DNA of 64,000 nucleotides from Zerene cesonia (taxonomy: Eukaryota; Arthropoda; Insecta; Lepidoptera; Pieridae), in contig NW_024045131.1 in the NCBI RefSeq assembly GCF_012273895.1, forward strand, positions 1,302,001 to 1,366,000, in the 5' to 3' direction. Shown here piece after piece: positions 1 to 11,365 of this stretch. Positions within the stretch are counted from its first letter, which is position 1. The number at the start of each line of letters is the position of its first letter. The position numbers and the translations under genes are program-made. Under the pieces are notes generated by a model that worked only from the letters and a program-made list of their open reading frames with translations, had not been told where the DNA came from and made no database searches.

Positions 1-112
1 TTCTCAAGTTGGATCGAACTGCACATGGTGTGCGAATTTTATTATAATCGGTTAAGTGGTTTAGGAGTCCATTGAGGACAAACATTGTGACACAATTTAT
101 ATATATTAAGAT
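1..112 (-). mobile_element. Helitron-like element, family C (cut by window edge)
   Basis: Family C in its own sense reads CTCGTGTCACAATGTTTGTC, GCAGTTCGATCCAACTTAAG and ends CCCGGGCGGAGCCGGGG-CGTGCAGCTAG. Here the 3' end lies outside the window. Confidence 0.7.
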
Positions 113-159
113 AATTAAAACACATGCTTTTATGTCAGAATCAAGTAAATCCACTTGGT

Positions 160-290
160 CTTATACAGAGTATACGTAAAGATATCCCGGCGATCCTAAT
201 CAGGATAATAAGATAAACACATGAAACTATTGTATTGTCACCGATCCGCGATAAGTGTACAGAGTTTGAGTTCAATCTGTATGTTTTAAA
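160..290 (+). mobile_element. Dispersed repeat, family J
   Basis: CTTATACAGAGTATACGTAA, AATCAGGATAATAAGATAAA, ACCGATCCGCGATAAGTGTA. Repeated at 5022-5270, 24642-24770, 38101-38160 and (reverse) 25945-25980. Type unknown, perhaps a retroelement 3' end. Confidence 0.55.
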
Positions 291-351
291 TCTGTCAGGT
301 GGGCGGACAGGTGAAGCCGAAAATTGGTTTAGGTATTCTTATTTTTTTTCT

Positions 352-541
352 TATGTCATAGCGAGCAACTGAGCTGGTGGTTCGCCTGATGGTAACCGAT
401 CACCACCGCCCATGGACATTCGCAGAGGCTTAGACCTCTTGGAATGCGCTGCCCGCTTTTAAGGGATAAGGGATGAGGAAAGGATTGATGAATGGAAAGA
501 AGGAATGGACTGGGAAGGGCTAGGAGGAGGAAATAGGCCTA
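352..541 (-). mobile_element. LINE 3'-end fragment, family F
   Basis: Family F in its own sense contains GTGGTGATCGCTTACCATCA, CCACCAGCTCAGTTGCC and ends in CATAAAA plus poly-A. Such conserved 3' ends with A-tails suggest non-LTR retrotransposons. Reverse copy. Confidence 0.6.
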
Positions 542-616
542 CGTTTATACGATAGGTATACGTTTAAAAAATATAATAATAAAGCATTAAGTAAATTCGT
601 GATAATATAATATATA

Positions 617-792
617 CTAGCTGTACCCGGCTCCGCCCGCGTAGGTACCTTAAATGAAATAATATAAACTATCCTATCTTTTAAGTTGGATCAAACTGCA
701 CATGATGTGCAAATTCTATTAAAATCGGTTGAGTGTTTTGGGAGTCCATCGAGGACAAACAACGTAACACGTAATTTATATATATTAAGATA
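617..792 (-). mobile_element. Helitron-like element, family C
   Basis: Reverse copy from CTAG through the GGATCAAACTGCACATG core to TATATATTAAG. A family D copy begins next to it. Confidence 0.72.
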
Positions 793-1121
793 TTGTAGTA
801 GCTGACTAGGCAAACGCTGTTCTGGCTGACTCTTATCATTTAGGGATATGAAAAATAGGTGATGGCCAATTCTCAGACCCACGTAAAATTTCATAATTAT
901 CGGTACAGCGGTTTCGGAAGTGTACGGAAACTAACATTGTGACCACCGTTCACCCACGTAAGTCCGTATCCCGTAGGAATATCGGGATGAAAAGTTGCCT
1001 ATATGTCATTCCAGTTGTCCAGCTGTCTACGTACCAAATTTCATTGCAACCGGTTCAGTAGTTTTTGCGTGAAAGAGCAATAAACACACACACATCCTCA
1101 CAAACTTTCGAATTTATAATA
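793..1121 (-). mobile_element. Family D element joined to a truncated Lep1 Helitron
   Basis: 793-945 matches the family D body (GGCAAACGCTGTTCTG, TTATCATTTAGGG, GCGGTTTCGGAAG). At about 946 it runs straight into a Lep1 copy that lacks its CTAG and part of the hairpin. Confidence 0.6.
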
Positions 1122-1478
1122 TTTGTTACATAGTTATATATATAGAGAAATTGTAAGGCATTTCACTTTTAACATAAGTGTCTTTATCAACTTCTATGGA
1201 AAAAAATTACAACCTGCTTAACTAATTCATGTGGCCCAGAATACATCGTAATGAATTCATCAGTCTAGGAGGAAACGTGACCGAATAAAAGCTGTTTGTT
1301 TTTTATAATTAATTCGCCTATAGACAAAGAGGATATGTTTTTCTACACACGTGACTTATTTACATATTTCGACTTTTAGGAGTTTTCGAACGATTCTTAT
1401 AAATCTAATTCTGTCGAGTTTTATCGTTCAGGAAATATTTGACGCGTCATCCGTAGGCGAAGATGGTTTTATTAGAGA

Positions 1479-1677
1479 CTAGCTGCGCCCCGCGGTTGCA
1501 CCCGTGTAAGTCCGTATCCCGTAGGAATATCGGGATAAAAAGTTGCCTTTATGTTATTCCAGTTGTCCAGCTGTCTACGTACCAAATTCCATTGCAATCG
1601 GTTCAGTAGTTTTTGCGTGAAATAGCAAAAAACACACACATCCTTACAAACTTTCGCATTTATAATATTATAGTAGG
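1479..1677 (-). mobile_element. Lep1-type non-autonomous Helitron (family A)
   Basis: Family A read in its own sense starts TCCTACTAATATTATAAATG, has a core with TTTGTTGCTCTTTCACGC and ATCCCGATATTCCTACGG, and ends with a CGCGGGTGAAACCGCGG hairpin, GGGCGCAG and CTAG. TC...CTRR ends with a 3' hairpin and an A|T target mark Helitrons, and no Rep/helicase is encoded. This copy is reverse, close to full length. Confidence 0.85.
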
Positions 1678-1983
1678 ATACTAGTAGGATAGGACTACAA
1701 AACTTTAGTGTAAAAAGATACATTGGTATTTAACGTCTGTGAAGTTTTATATAATTAATTAACGTATCAAATTTTATTACATATATAATGATTAATGTGT
1801 TTTAAATGTAAATAATCAACTATATTAACGGTCTAACATGACGATACAGTCGCTATATGTATTCATCGTTATTTGATCACGTTTATGGAATATTTTTGTA
1901 TCAATTACAATATATATTAATATAGTGGGTCGTCTCGTGTGCGTCAGAGCGTGGAGACCCCGAATCGTGTTGCTAATCCATTC

Positions 1984-2178
1984 AACTAATATTATAAATG
2001 CGAAAGTTTGTAAGAGTGTGTGTGTTTATTGCTCTTTCACGCAAAAACTACTGAACCGATTGCAATGAAACTTCGTACGAAGATAGCTGGAGAACTGGAA
2101 TAACATATAGGCAAGTTTTTATCCCGATATTCCTACGGGATACGGACGGACGCGGGTGAAACCGCGGGGCGCAGCTAG
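1984..2178 (+). mobile_element. Lep1-type Helitron (family A)
   Basis: Forward copy ending CTAG|TT with the intact GC hairpin; the 5' TCCT is lost. Confidence 0.85.
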
Positions 2179-2582
2179 TTATTAATATCTATAAGTAGCT
2201 ATAAAAAAATCTTCGTGCGACTATAACTACTGTCTCAAAAAACATTGTAAGCGATTATTTGTTATTTAGATAAATTGTAACTAAAAAAATCAAAAAGTTT
2301 TTTGCATCTATCATCTGTTATTTTTAACCGACATCACAGAAGGAGGTTCATTTCGACTGTATTTTCTTGCGTTACCTACTTTTATCTTCTATCGGGTGAA
2401 CCGATTGTGATGATTTATGAAAGCGAGTGATTCCTGTGTGGTCTAAGATGACTTGAAGCCTGCTTAGTTTTTTGTTAAAAGTTAGTGCGGAGCAATATTT
2501 GGAACTGATAAGCCCATTGTAATGTAACCCTTCTAAGTATATATGTAGAATATAATAAAGAGGGTACTATTTTACAGCGAAA

Positions 2583-2762
2583 CTAGCTGCACGCCCCGGC
2601 TCCGCCCGGGTAGTCTTTTATCGTAATTGAAATAATATAAACTATCCTATCTCTCAAGTTGGATCGAACTGCACATGATGTGCGAATTTTATTATAATCG
2701 GTTAAGTGGTTTAGGAGTCCATTGAGGACAAACATTGTGACAGGAGATTTATATATATTTAG
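2583..2762 (-). mobile_element. Helitron-like element, family C
   Basis: Reverse, well preserved, with the CCCCGGCTCCGCCCGGG hairpin. Confidence 0.76.
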
Positions 2763-3039
2763 ATAAGCAGATGACGTAATAAACCATTAAATTAGACGAC
2801 TCAAATACTCCGCATGCAAGCAAAGCCGCCGCCTCAAAGCTAGTAAGCTACCAAGATTGTGACGTCACTGACACAAAAAATCTCCATGATTATACCATTT
2901 ATCTAATTTCGACAGGTAAAAACTAAGTATTTGCATCCGTGAGCGTCCATCAATTCATGTTACTCAGTTTTTGCTGTACAAAGCGATGGTCAGATAAGTT
3001 ATCTTCTACTATATAATAATAAGTCGGGTTTTCCTTCCT
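2763..3039. other. No gene or clear repeat seen
   Basis: AT-rich spacer between a Helitron and a LINE fragment; only short ORFs. Confidence 0.5.
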
Positions 3040-3412
3040 GACGCTACAGAATTATAGATGACCTGACCTGTCCATGCAGTAGCAGTGACATTGTATAAGC
3101 CATTTGTAATTTTTGTATATATTGTTATATCTAGTATAGTTTATGTATTATATTGTATGAGTATATATTTTTATATAGTATTTATGTAAGAATGTGTTTT
3201 TTTTAATTTTTTTTCTCATATTCTGATATATTTTTAGTTTTTTGCACTAACCCCAAAACCTCTTGCATTTCCTTTCCTACCAGGTTGCCTGGCAGAGATT
3301 GCTGTCTAGCAATAAGGCCGCCTTTTGTACAAAATATCATTGTGCCATATTATATTTTGTATAAACTTTAATTTCTGTTTTGTACAATAAAGTATTGTAA
3401 ATAAATAAATAA
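3040..3412 (+). mobile_element. LINE 3' UTR fragment (TACAATAAAG-type)
   Basis: CAGGTTGCCTGGCAGAGATT, CTAGCAATAAGGCCGCC and TTTGTACAATAAAGTATTG followed by TAAATAAATAA. The AATAAA and tail repeat suggest a non-LTR retrotransposon 3' end. Confidence 0.65.
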
Positions 3413-4087
3413 CTCCAGAACGGACGAACCGATTTCGACGGTTTTGCATTCGTTGGAAAGCTCTCGGGCTCCGTGAGGTTTATAGCGAAGAAAATTCTGG
3501 AAATCTTCCAACAGACAAGCGGTAAAATCATTTATGGGAACATATATGGGCTGATGATGAGGGCACGGAACCCTAAAATGACCAGGTTGTGAATGAGTCT
3601 CTTACAGTTAAACCCGGAAATTTTAAGACGTATAAAATAACTGAGTGTTCGCGGTCAAATCAAAGGCTGGCATTGCGAAAGGTCGTTGACCTTAGCGAGC
3701 TAGGTAGGGTTGTCACTTGGTAAAAAATTTATGTTTTATTTGAAAATTGAGTTTAATGTGAGGGGGTGTTTGTTTAATTTCATTTAATTAACATGTGTTT
3801 TGTGAATGATAAAGTGAGATAATTCAAGTTTTGTTAATATGTATTTTTCTTTGTGATGATTTAAAATAAATCTCTGAAATTGTTTTTTACATTATTTTTT
3901 TAACTATATTATTTCTAAGTGCCATTTTTGGTTAGAATAAAGATCTTTCTACGCACACAATACAAGTCTTTGGTGATATTGCTTCTTGTCTCCATCGGGA
4001 ATCGAACACAAACCCTCCATTCGAACATACATACATTAAACGGTACATATCGGCTATCTTTTAGTACTGCCACACATTATTAAACTA

Positions 4088-4284
4088 CTAGACGCACATC
4101 CCGGCTCCGCCCAGATATCAAGACTTCTGTTTTACCCCAAGGGAGCATTTAATCGAGATAAAGAGTTCCTATCAACCAAGTCAGCTAAGACCCTGTCTGT
4201 ATATCAAATTTCATCAAAATTCGTTCAGCAGTTTCTGTGTGATTGACGGACAAACATACAAACAAACAAACTTTAACATTAGTG
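4088..4284 (-). mobile_element. Helitron-like element, family B
   Basis: Family B in its own sense begins CACTAATATTATAAATGTGAA, carries GTCCGTCAATCACGCTGAAA and ends CGGGCGGAGCCGGGACG-AGCGTCTAG, again a GC hairpin then CTAG. This is a reverse copy. Confidence 0.75.
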
Positions 4285-4504
4285 TGATGTGTGATAGTAC
4301 TATCGCTATAAATGTCAATTAGGCAACCCTAGCATGAAATTTCTTTCATTAATAAGTACAGTTCACTTTTGAGTAAGGGTCAACCATTGTATTAGCGAAG
4401 TTTAACCGACTATCAAAAAGTGGACTCAATTGTACAGAATACAAATTTAAGATATTATCCGTTAGATAACAATAGATTTATTAAGACTTATTAAAGCCTC
4501 TGGA

Positions 4505-4735
4505 TATTTATTTATTTAAACACTTTATTGTATAATGCTGAATGCACACATAGGAAAAACACACACACACACACAAAACATTATTCGCACAATGACTACC
4601 TTATCGCTATGAAGCGATTTCTTCCAGGAATCCTTGATATAGGAAAATTAAAGATTCAAATGTGTATGATGTGCCAATCTGCAGCTATTCCTAAAATGTT
4701 AGCAACAGTTATTCAAATAAATTAACAGAAAAAGA
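4505..4735 (-). mobile_element. LINE 3' UTR fragment (TACAATAAAG-type)
   Basis: Reverse: CACTTTATTGTATAATG ... TATCGCTATGAAGCGATTTC, with an AC microsatellite inside. Confidence 0.6.
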
Positions 4736-4765
4736 CCTAGTAATAATAATTTAGATTATAAAAAA

Positions 4766-4971
4766 TCCTACTACCCTACTAATATTATAAATGCGAAAGT
4801 TTGTAAGGATGTGTGTGTTTGTTGCTCTTTCACGCAAACACTACTGAACCGATTGCAATGAAATTTGGTACGTAGATAGCTGGATAACTGGAATAACATA
4901 TAGGAAACTTTTTATCCCGATATTCCTATGGGATACGGACATACGCGGGCGAAACCACAGGGCGCAGCTAG
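4766..4971 (+). mobile_element. Lep1-type Helitron (family A)
   Basis: Forward, full length from TCCTAC to CTAG, with one change in the hairpin (AAACCACAGG). Confidence 0.87.
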
Positions 4972-5021
4972 TAATATATGATACGCTTTAATTATATAAT
5001 CACTAAATTGTCTCACTTACT

Positions 5022-5275
5022 CTTATACAGAGTATACGTAAGGATATTATTTAATCCTGCTGAAGCCTGAACCTAATCAGGATAATAAGATAAACTCATG
5101 AAACTATTGCATTGTCTTCGTGACCACGCTCGCTGTAAAGTGTTCGAAAGGTCGGGTTAATAATATAATGAATAGATCGCGTTTAAAATCCGTTAAAAAG
5201 TATTTTTCTAAACTATTGTATTGTCACCGATCCTTGATAAGTGTACAGAGTTTGAATTGAATCTTTCAAGCGCTG
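5022..5275 (+). mobile_element. Family J repeat interrupted by a 93-base insert
   Basis: AAACTATTGCATTGTC (5101-5116) and AAACTATTGTATTGTC (5210-5225) flank the insert at 5117-5209 (GACCACGCTCGCTGTAAAG, CGCGTTTAAAATCCG). Confidence 0.65.
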
Positions 5276-5483
5276 ACCTATTATTAATAAAAAAAAATAG
5301 CTAACATAAATCTATAGAACTAAACTAAACGAACACAGACATAAATATGAAACGATCCGACGATTTTCCGCAATAATTTATGTCGACCATATTGTTTAGC
5401 GGAATATTTTCGAGTTCTTTCCAACAAAAATGTCAGGGCCATCGGCCAATTGACTATTTGGTGATATACATTATATATCGCAT

Positions 5484-5648
5484 ACTAGCGGTCCGACCCG
5501 GCTTCGCCCGTGGTACATATATAGCCTATAGCCTTCCTCAATAAATGGGCTGTCTAACACTGAAAGAGTTTTTGACATCGGACTGGTAGTTCTGAGATTA
5601 GTGCGATCAAACAAACAAAACTCTTCAGCTTTATAATATTAGTATAGA
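5484..5648 (-). mobile_element. Helitron-like element, family E
   Basis: CTAGCGGTCCGACCCGGCTT with GGCTTCGCCCGTGGTACAT, then AATAAATGGGCTGTCTAACA and CAGCTTTATAATATTAG. Reverse copy. Confidence 0.65.
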
Positions 5649-5904
5649 TTAATTGCTCATGCAATTAATAAACAATTAATAACAATAATTAAATCAACAC
5701 AAAAACAAATTTGTCTTAATGAAACATCACACATAATGCCTTTGAGATCATAACTTGGCGCCAAAATCCAATTTTTTCAAAACTTTTATAAACCTACCCT
5801 CTAAGTGGAGTCTCTAGTTAAAATCCATCCGTCAATTTGCACTTCAAAGCTTTCTAATTCAATATAAACCTATACCACGGATAGGCTCTGCTTAAATTTA
5901 GTTT

Positions 5905-5966
5905 ATTCATACTGTCTCTGTATGAGTCCGTTTTTAAACTTATATCTCTTGTATTTTAATATATTT

Positions 5967-6037
<71 letters not shown>

Positions 6038-6175
6038 ATTTAAAACTTTACAATCGCCCCTCTTACTCCTATATTTATTTTTTTCCTTAACCACCAGCTT
6101 GTCTGGTAGAGATCGCTGCCTTAGCGATAAGACCGCCTGTTGTGCTCTCCAATGTGTATAATATTTTTATACTTT
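5905..6175 (+). mobile_element. LINE 3' UTR fragment split by a TA microsatellite
   Basis: CTTGTCTGGTAGAGATCGCT and TAGCGATAAGACCGCCTG; a family F fragment follows directly. Confidence 0.6.
5970..6031. repeat. (TA)n microsatellite
   Basis: About 30 uninterrupted TA units within a LINE 3' fragment. Confidence 0.97.
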
Positions 6176-6177
6176 TC

Positions 6178-6430
6178 TTATCTTCTTGGTGCATATTGGG
6201 GGAGCCGGAGGCCCATTTCCTTTTCTTTACCTTTCCCAGTTTTTCCTTTATTCCTATCGCCAATCCTTTCTTAATCCCTCCCCAAAAAGTCTGCAATCTA
6301 TTTCTAGAGGCGTAAGGACTGCAATGGACCTTATCTCCTCTCCAAATGTTCATGGGCGGTGGTAGCGCTTACCATCAGGCGTCCCACCAGCTCCATTGCC
6401 GACAGTTACATAAAAAAAAAGAAAAAAAAA
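6178..6430 (+). mobile_element. LINE 3'-end fragment, family F, with A-tail
   Basis: GGGGGAGCCGGAGGCCCATT, ATGGGCGGTGGTAGCGCTTA, CCAGCTCCATTGCC and an A-rich tail at 6411-6430. Confidence 0.65.
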
Positions 6431-6554
6431 ATGTTTTTGTTTGTTTGATAATATAATACTACTCTACCTGTACATTCTAGATCACCAAACATTAAAAGCA
6501 GGTATCCATGTCCAAGGGTCCTACCTCCTATGCTGATCTTCTTCGTTTGTGTAA

Positions 6555-6754
6555 CCCTATTAATATTATAAATGCGAAAGTTTGTATGGATGTATGGATA
6601 TTTGTTACTCTTTCACGTAAAAACTACTGAACCAATTGCCATGAAATTTGGTACGTAGACAGCTGGATAACTGGAATAACATATAGGCAACTTTTTATTC
6701 TGATATTCCTACGGGATACGGACTTACGCGGGTGAAACCGCGGGGCGTAGCTAG
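6555..6754 (+). mobile_element. Lep1-type Helitron (family A)
   Basis: Forward copy, GGGGCGTAGCTAG end, diverged 5' half. Confidence 0.85.
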
Positions 6755-6851
6755 TTTTATATATATGTTGTGTAATTACTATGTCTTGCTTTTTATCTGT
6801 ATAATTTCTGTCATTGGTGTGATGTGCTGTCCCTGATAAATATGTTTCTTT

Positions 6852-6881
6852 TTTCTTTCTTTCTTTCTTTCTTTCTTTCTT
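6852..6881. repeat. (TTTC)n microsatellite
   Basis: About seven TTTC units. Confidence 0.95.
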
Positions 6882-7343
6882 ATGTTCATAGATGGTGATG
6901 ATCGCTTGTGTAATACTGATTGGTGGCGGATCGCTATTACATAAAAACAAAAAAATTTATACACTAAAACCGTAATATTTTGTAGCTACACCATTTAGAA
7001 GGACAAAAACAGCACAGAATATTCCATAATTATCCATTAGTTACGGCAAAAAGGTCTATCTAGACAAATCATATGTACAAAAAATTCCACAATGCTTAAA
7101 TTGAAGCCTTACCAATCTTACAAAGAACGTTAAAATGTTGTTTTTGATAGCCCAGTTGAAGTCTCAATGTCAGATTTTGATGTCAAAAGTAAATTGCGTA
7201 AAAATGCCCTTCTTATTAAGAGAAATGAACGGATTATATCTAGACCAAGATACCAAACTTGGTGGGTTTAGTAACAGGCATACCAAGGTTTTGTCTCCCA
7301 CCTTCAGGCGCCATCAGACCAGTTCGATGGAACTATGTCGTAC

Positions 7344-7543
7344 CAGCAGCGCCCCGCGGTTTCACCCGCGTAACTCCGTATCCCGTAGAAATATCGGGAT
7401 AAAAAGTTGCCTATATGTTATTCCAGTTGTTCATCTATCTACGTACCAAATTTCATTGCAATCGGTTCAGTAGTTTTAGCGTGAAAGAGCAACAAACACA
7501 CACACACATCCTTACAAACTTTCGCATTTATAATATTAGTAGG
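7344..7543 (-). mobile_element. Lep1-type Helitron (family A)
   Basis: Reverse copy whose terminal CTAG has decayed to CCAG; the core and hairpin are intact. Confidence 0.83.
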
Positions 7544-8182
7544 AAGAAGGATTATCGCACGAATAAATGCCAAGTTTCATAGTAGATTAGTGTCTATTCA
7601 GTAACTCTTTCCTTAGTTATTTATTCAGTGACTTACTTCTGTGTTAACCGACCTTAAAAAAGGAGGTTTTCAATTCGCACTTCCCAGATATTTTTTCTTA
7701 ATAACTTTTAACTGGATGAAATAACTCTGCTCTGGTCTGGTGCGGTCCCATTTCAATTTGTTCTAGCTATCGTAAATTAAAGGCGATTTAATTTTTTTGT
7801 TATAAATAATTATAGATTATTTATATACTTCGCTGTTTATTCACTTAGGGCTGACTTTAATCCTCGCCGCAGCTTTATATATATTCGTCAAATAATACTT
7901 TAAGTACCTGGATGACCGAGCTTTGCTCGGTATATTTTTTTTGTTTTAACTTTAATTATTCGCCAATATATGTCAGGAAGAGTCATAATAAATTGGGGCT
8001 ACTCAAACGCCTCCTGTTTGTTAAAAAAGTAAGTTTAAGTCGATAAAACACGAATATGACATTTTCTAAAAAAGATTCCTAGCTAGATACAGCCATTTTA
8101 AAAATGTGTTCCAATCTGTCTAGTCATAGTCTTTTGACATTTCGCAGGTGACATTTCAATTTGATTGTGCAATACTTTAGAC

Positions 8183-8377
8183 CGCCTCCTTGGTACAGTG
8201 GTTAACGCGTGAGCGTAGAACCGAGGGGTCCTGGGTTCAATTCCCGGTGGGGACGCACAAAAAAAAAAACTCTCGGTCTGGCAGGACACAGAAGGCTGAT
8301 CACCTACTTGTCCCTAAAGAAAATCGATCAGTGAAACGGATGTACATCATCTGCCCCATACACGGGACTTCACTTTT
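8183..8377 (+). mobile_element. tRNA-derived SINE, family 1, with perfect 12-base TSD
   Basis: A tRNA-like head with Pol III A box (TTGGTACAGTGGTTAACG) and B box (GGGTTCAATTCCC), then a body (GGTCTGGCAGGACACAGAAG ... CGGGACTTCACTTTT). AATACTTTAGAC occurs at 8171-8182 and again at 8378-8389, a perfect target-site duplication. Confidence 0.9.
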
Positions 8378-8389
8378 AATACTTTAGAC

Positions 8390-9354
8390 GCATACGTTTT
8401 ATCTAAGTAAAGTCGGCTCTCAGTTAGTGAATTACAGGCGAATAACTCGACCAAATCGTGTCGATAATAAAAGGCAATGGACTTAAAATTTTCCATTCGA
8501 AATTGCAAGCCATTATTCGTTCAGATGCTGAGATTTGCTACGCATGAAGATTTAATCACGTTGTAGAGATATCAAAATATAAAATCTTCCGTTTGCAAAC
8601 ACAGTTCAAATTATGTTCGATTAATTTTTATTCGTTTATCATAATCACGGTTTCGCCATTTCGTGTTATTCTGTGTTTTTTTTTGTGACTAATCGTACAG
8701 TGGGTTTTCATAAGTTATGGTTATTGGAATGGATTCTTTATGAGGCGTTTGCTTACAACTTTGTCTGAGTTAAAAGTTTTTGCAATGTTTAAATAATAAA
8801 TATAACAGTTTATGATTATGGAAGTATAAATATATAAGTATCATATCTTAACTTAATAATAAAGTTGAAGTTTCATTTGTTTGAACGCATCCAATTTCTT
8901 TAAATTACATAAAAAAAACAATGTAAATTAGTGTATAAGGAATTTTTGTGACACGATGGAAGCGAGATTACATATTTTTTGTGTGCAAACAAAAAAACAA
9001 ATATTAATTCGCGTATAATAATCGACAAAAAAAACACAAATATTAATTAGCGTTAAAACAATTGTCACATAAAAAACAAACATTAATCAGTATAAAAATA
9101 TAACAGTTGACGATTAAAAAAAAAAATATTCATTAGCATAAATTAAAAGACAGTCGGGTCATGTTAATTTGCATTGGCCTTGATACAGTTTAGTTGTTTT
9201 TGTTTTTATTTTATTAAAAACATGTCGTTTAATTATTTATATTGGAATTACGAAAATCGCGTAGCAAATATGGTAAGTGGTTGGTTTATACTTTCGCAAT
9301 ATAATGCACTTATTTATTAAAAACATTAAAAGCTCTGACCGCGTGTTCAAAGGA
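8390..9354. other. AT-rich spacer, no supported gene
   Basis: A short open exon-like stretch, ATG at 9222 to GTAAGT at 9273 (17 codons), is the only coding hint and has no partner exon. Confidence 0.5.
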
Positions 9355-9535
9355 AAAAACCGTTCGGGGTTTTATCCGCACAGTTCCCGCACCCGTGGGA
9401 ATTCCGGGATAAAAACTATCCTATATCCTGTCCCGGGTCTGAAACTATATTATGCAAATTTAATCCAAATCAATTCAGTGGTTTAGGCATAATAAAGGGA
9501 CAGACCGAAAGACACACGACTTTAATAATAAATAT
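9355..9535 (-). mobile_element. Dispersed CCCGGGATAAAA-type repeat fragment
   Basis: GGGAATTCCGGGATAAAAAC, CTATATCCTGTCCCGGGTCT and AATTCAGTGGTTTAGGC are typical of a short lepidopteran dispersed repeat. No coding capacity. Confidence 0.45.
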
Positions 9536-9759
9536 AGAAATTTGAGAATAACACATAATCCATATAACGGAAAGAAAGAGAACCAATTTTAACACACACA
9601 AACACACAAATAATAATATAACATACAAAAAACAGAAAATTACGAAAAATATTAAATAAATAAAATTACGCATGGTTGCGCGCGCCAAAAAAGGATTCCA
9701 GTCTAATCTAATCAGTGAAGGAAGACATGACACAGAAACCAGTATCTGTAAAAACCAAA

Positions 9760-9860
9760 AGTATATGGACATGGGACATCCCGCACTTGGCCAGCGTGAC
9801 GGATTATGGTCGGAACCCTCATAGGAAGCCTTTGTCCCTGCAGTGAGCATGTGAGGCAAT
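9760..9860 (+). mobile_element. Old family 2 SINE fragment
   Basis: GGCCAGCGTGACGGATTATG, CCTCATAGGAAGCCTTTGTC and CTGCAGTGAGCATG match the body of the 62-kb copy. Confidence 0.55.
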
Positions 9861-10165
9861 GTCCGATAGAAATAAATAATATGCAATCAGCTCGATATTA
9901 TTTCTATTTTATATTCTAGGTCCTTCCATGATATTATAGGGTATAATCTAAGGTCTATGGTACAAGAACCTGTAATCATCATTGATTTTGCCATGTTATT
10001 CTAGGCTGTAATGAAAATAAATATCAAATTATAGAACAACTTTGTAAAACAGTTTCATTATTTTAAAATTCGTTATAACTTTGGGCCTTTAAGGGGCTTC
10101 TTTAACTAGTTCTTGAGTTAATCAAGTCAAAATGAAACAAATAATCTCTTATAAGTATATATTTA

Positions 10166-10225
10166 TTTTTTTTATCCATACCACAGATAATATAATTATA
10201 TTATCTGTGGTATGGATAAAAAAAA
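10166..10225. repeat. Perfect 60-base palindrome
   Basis: Arms of 30 bases (TTTTTTTTATCCATACCACA, GATAATATAA and the reverse complement) with no spacer. Confidence 0.97.
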
Positions 10226-10309
10226 ACAAAGACCATACTATCATCGGTAGTAACAAGTACCAATCGTATGTGACTATCAATTATATTATCCTATCCTACT
10301 TCCTATCCT

Positions 10310-10515
10310 ACTAATCCTACTAATATTATAAATGCGAAAGTTTGTAAGAATGTGTGTGTGTGTGTGTTTGTTGCTCTTTCATGCAAAAACTACCGATTGC
10401 AATGAAATTTGGTACGTAGACAGTTGGACAATTGGAATAACACATAGGCAACTTTATATCCCGATATTCCTACGGGATACGGACTTACGCGGGTGAAACC
10501 GCGGGTCACAGCTAG
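10310..10515 (+). mobile_element. Lep1-type Helitron (family A)
   Basis: Forward copy with a TG-repeat expansion near the 5' end and a small deletion in the ACTACTGAACCG core. Its 5' edge is a short repeat of the TCCTAC start. Confidence 0.85.
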
Positions 10516-10793
10516 TTTTACTATAATATGAACTTTAAATTAATTCAACAATATATTAGTGTCTGAATAACAAACATCCAAAAATAAATATAACACACCG
10601 TAGCAAATTAATTATAAATGTAAAAAGCTGTCAATTTAATAAATTGCACCCAAATAAAAGTGCATTTCAGTGTCAATCAAATAAATTATGACCATACTAA
10701 AATGTACGATGCATTATATCCTCTAACCTTGATAATTGCTAATGGTTTTTTGATATTTATTGTTAAATCCGTTTCTTATTTACATTAATCACA

Positions 10794-10990
10794 CTATCAC
10801 TATTATAAATATGGGTGTTTGTTTGTATGTATGTCCGTCAATCACGATGAAACTACGGAACGGATTGATGAAATTTGGTATATAGATATGAGCTGTCCTG
10901 GTTGATAGGATAGATTTTATCTCGATTAAATCCTCCCTTGAGGTAAAGCAGGAATCTTGATAGTCGGGCGGAGCCGGGACGAACGTCTAG
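10794..10990 (+). mobile_element. Helitron-like element, family B
   Basis: Forward copy ending GGGCGGAGCCGGGACG then AACGTCTAG. Confidence 0.77.
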
Positions 10991-11100
10991 TTATTAAATT
11001 AGTATTGAAATAAGCTATGGAATTCATTGTCTTTATCATATGATATGCGTCTTAGCATTTGATATTAAACGCACACTGTAAATGTTTTATATTATTAACA

Positions 11101-11200
11101 AACGGTCGGCCCCGGCTTCGCCCGTGGTACATAGTACGTGGTACATAAAGCCAATAGCACTTAGGGTTCATTGGATATGTGCATAAAATACTTTTCCTTT
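11101..11200 (-). mobile_element. Family E fragment
   Basis: GGCCCCGGCTTCGCCCGTGG and decayed sequence after it, between the transporter and the repeat field. Confidence 0.5.
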
Positions 11201-11359
11201 TTGCTTGTAACAGTTTTTCGTTTCATCACATGTAGCATACGTTTTCATATTGAGAAGTTAAAGATAAAATATATAAATATATCAATAGTTGTTTTTGATA
11301 TATTTATACCTTTTATCTGTTGCACTAATTAAAATAAAACACATCCATTTGAATACATT

Positions 11360-11365
11360 TTTATT
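11360..11365 (-). promoter_or_regulatory. Candidate polyadenylation signal of the SLC22 gene
   Basis: AATAAA on the minus strand, about 250 bases downstream of the transporter stop codon. It would give a short 3' UTR. Not confirmed by transcript data. Confidence 0.45.

Noticed and set aside
8183..8255. Possible functional tRNA gene
   Set aside because: tRNA-like head of a SINE; it recurs with the same body at four places.
9222..9272. Candidate initiator exon for the CD36-like gene (ATG to GTAAGT)
   Set aside because: It ends in phase 0, whereas the 21239 exon needs one carried base; joining gives a stop within six codons.
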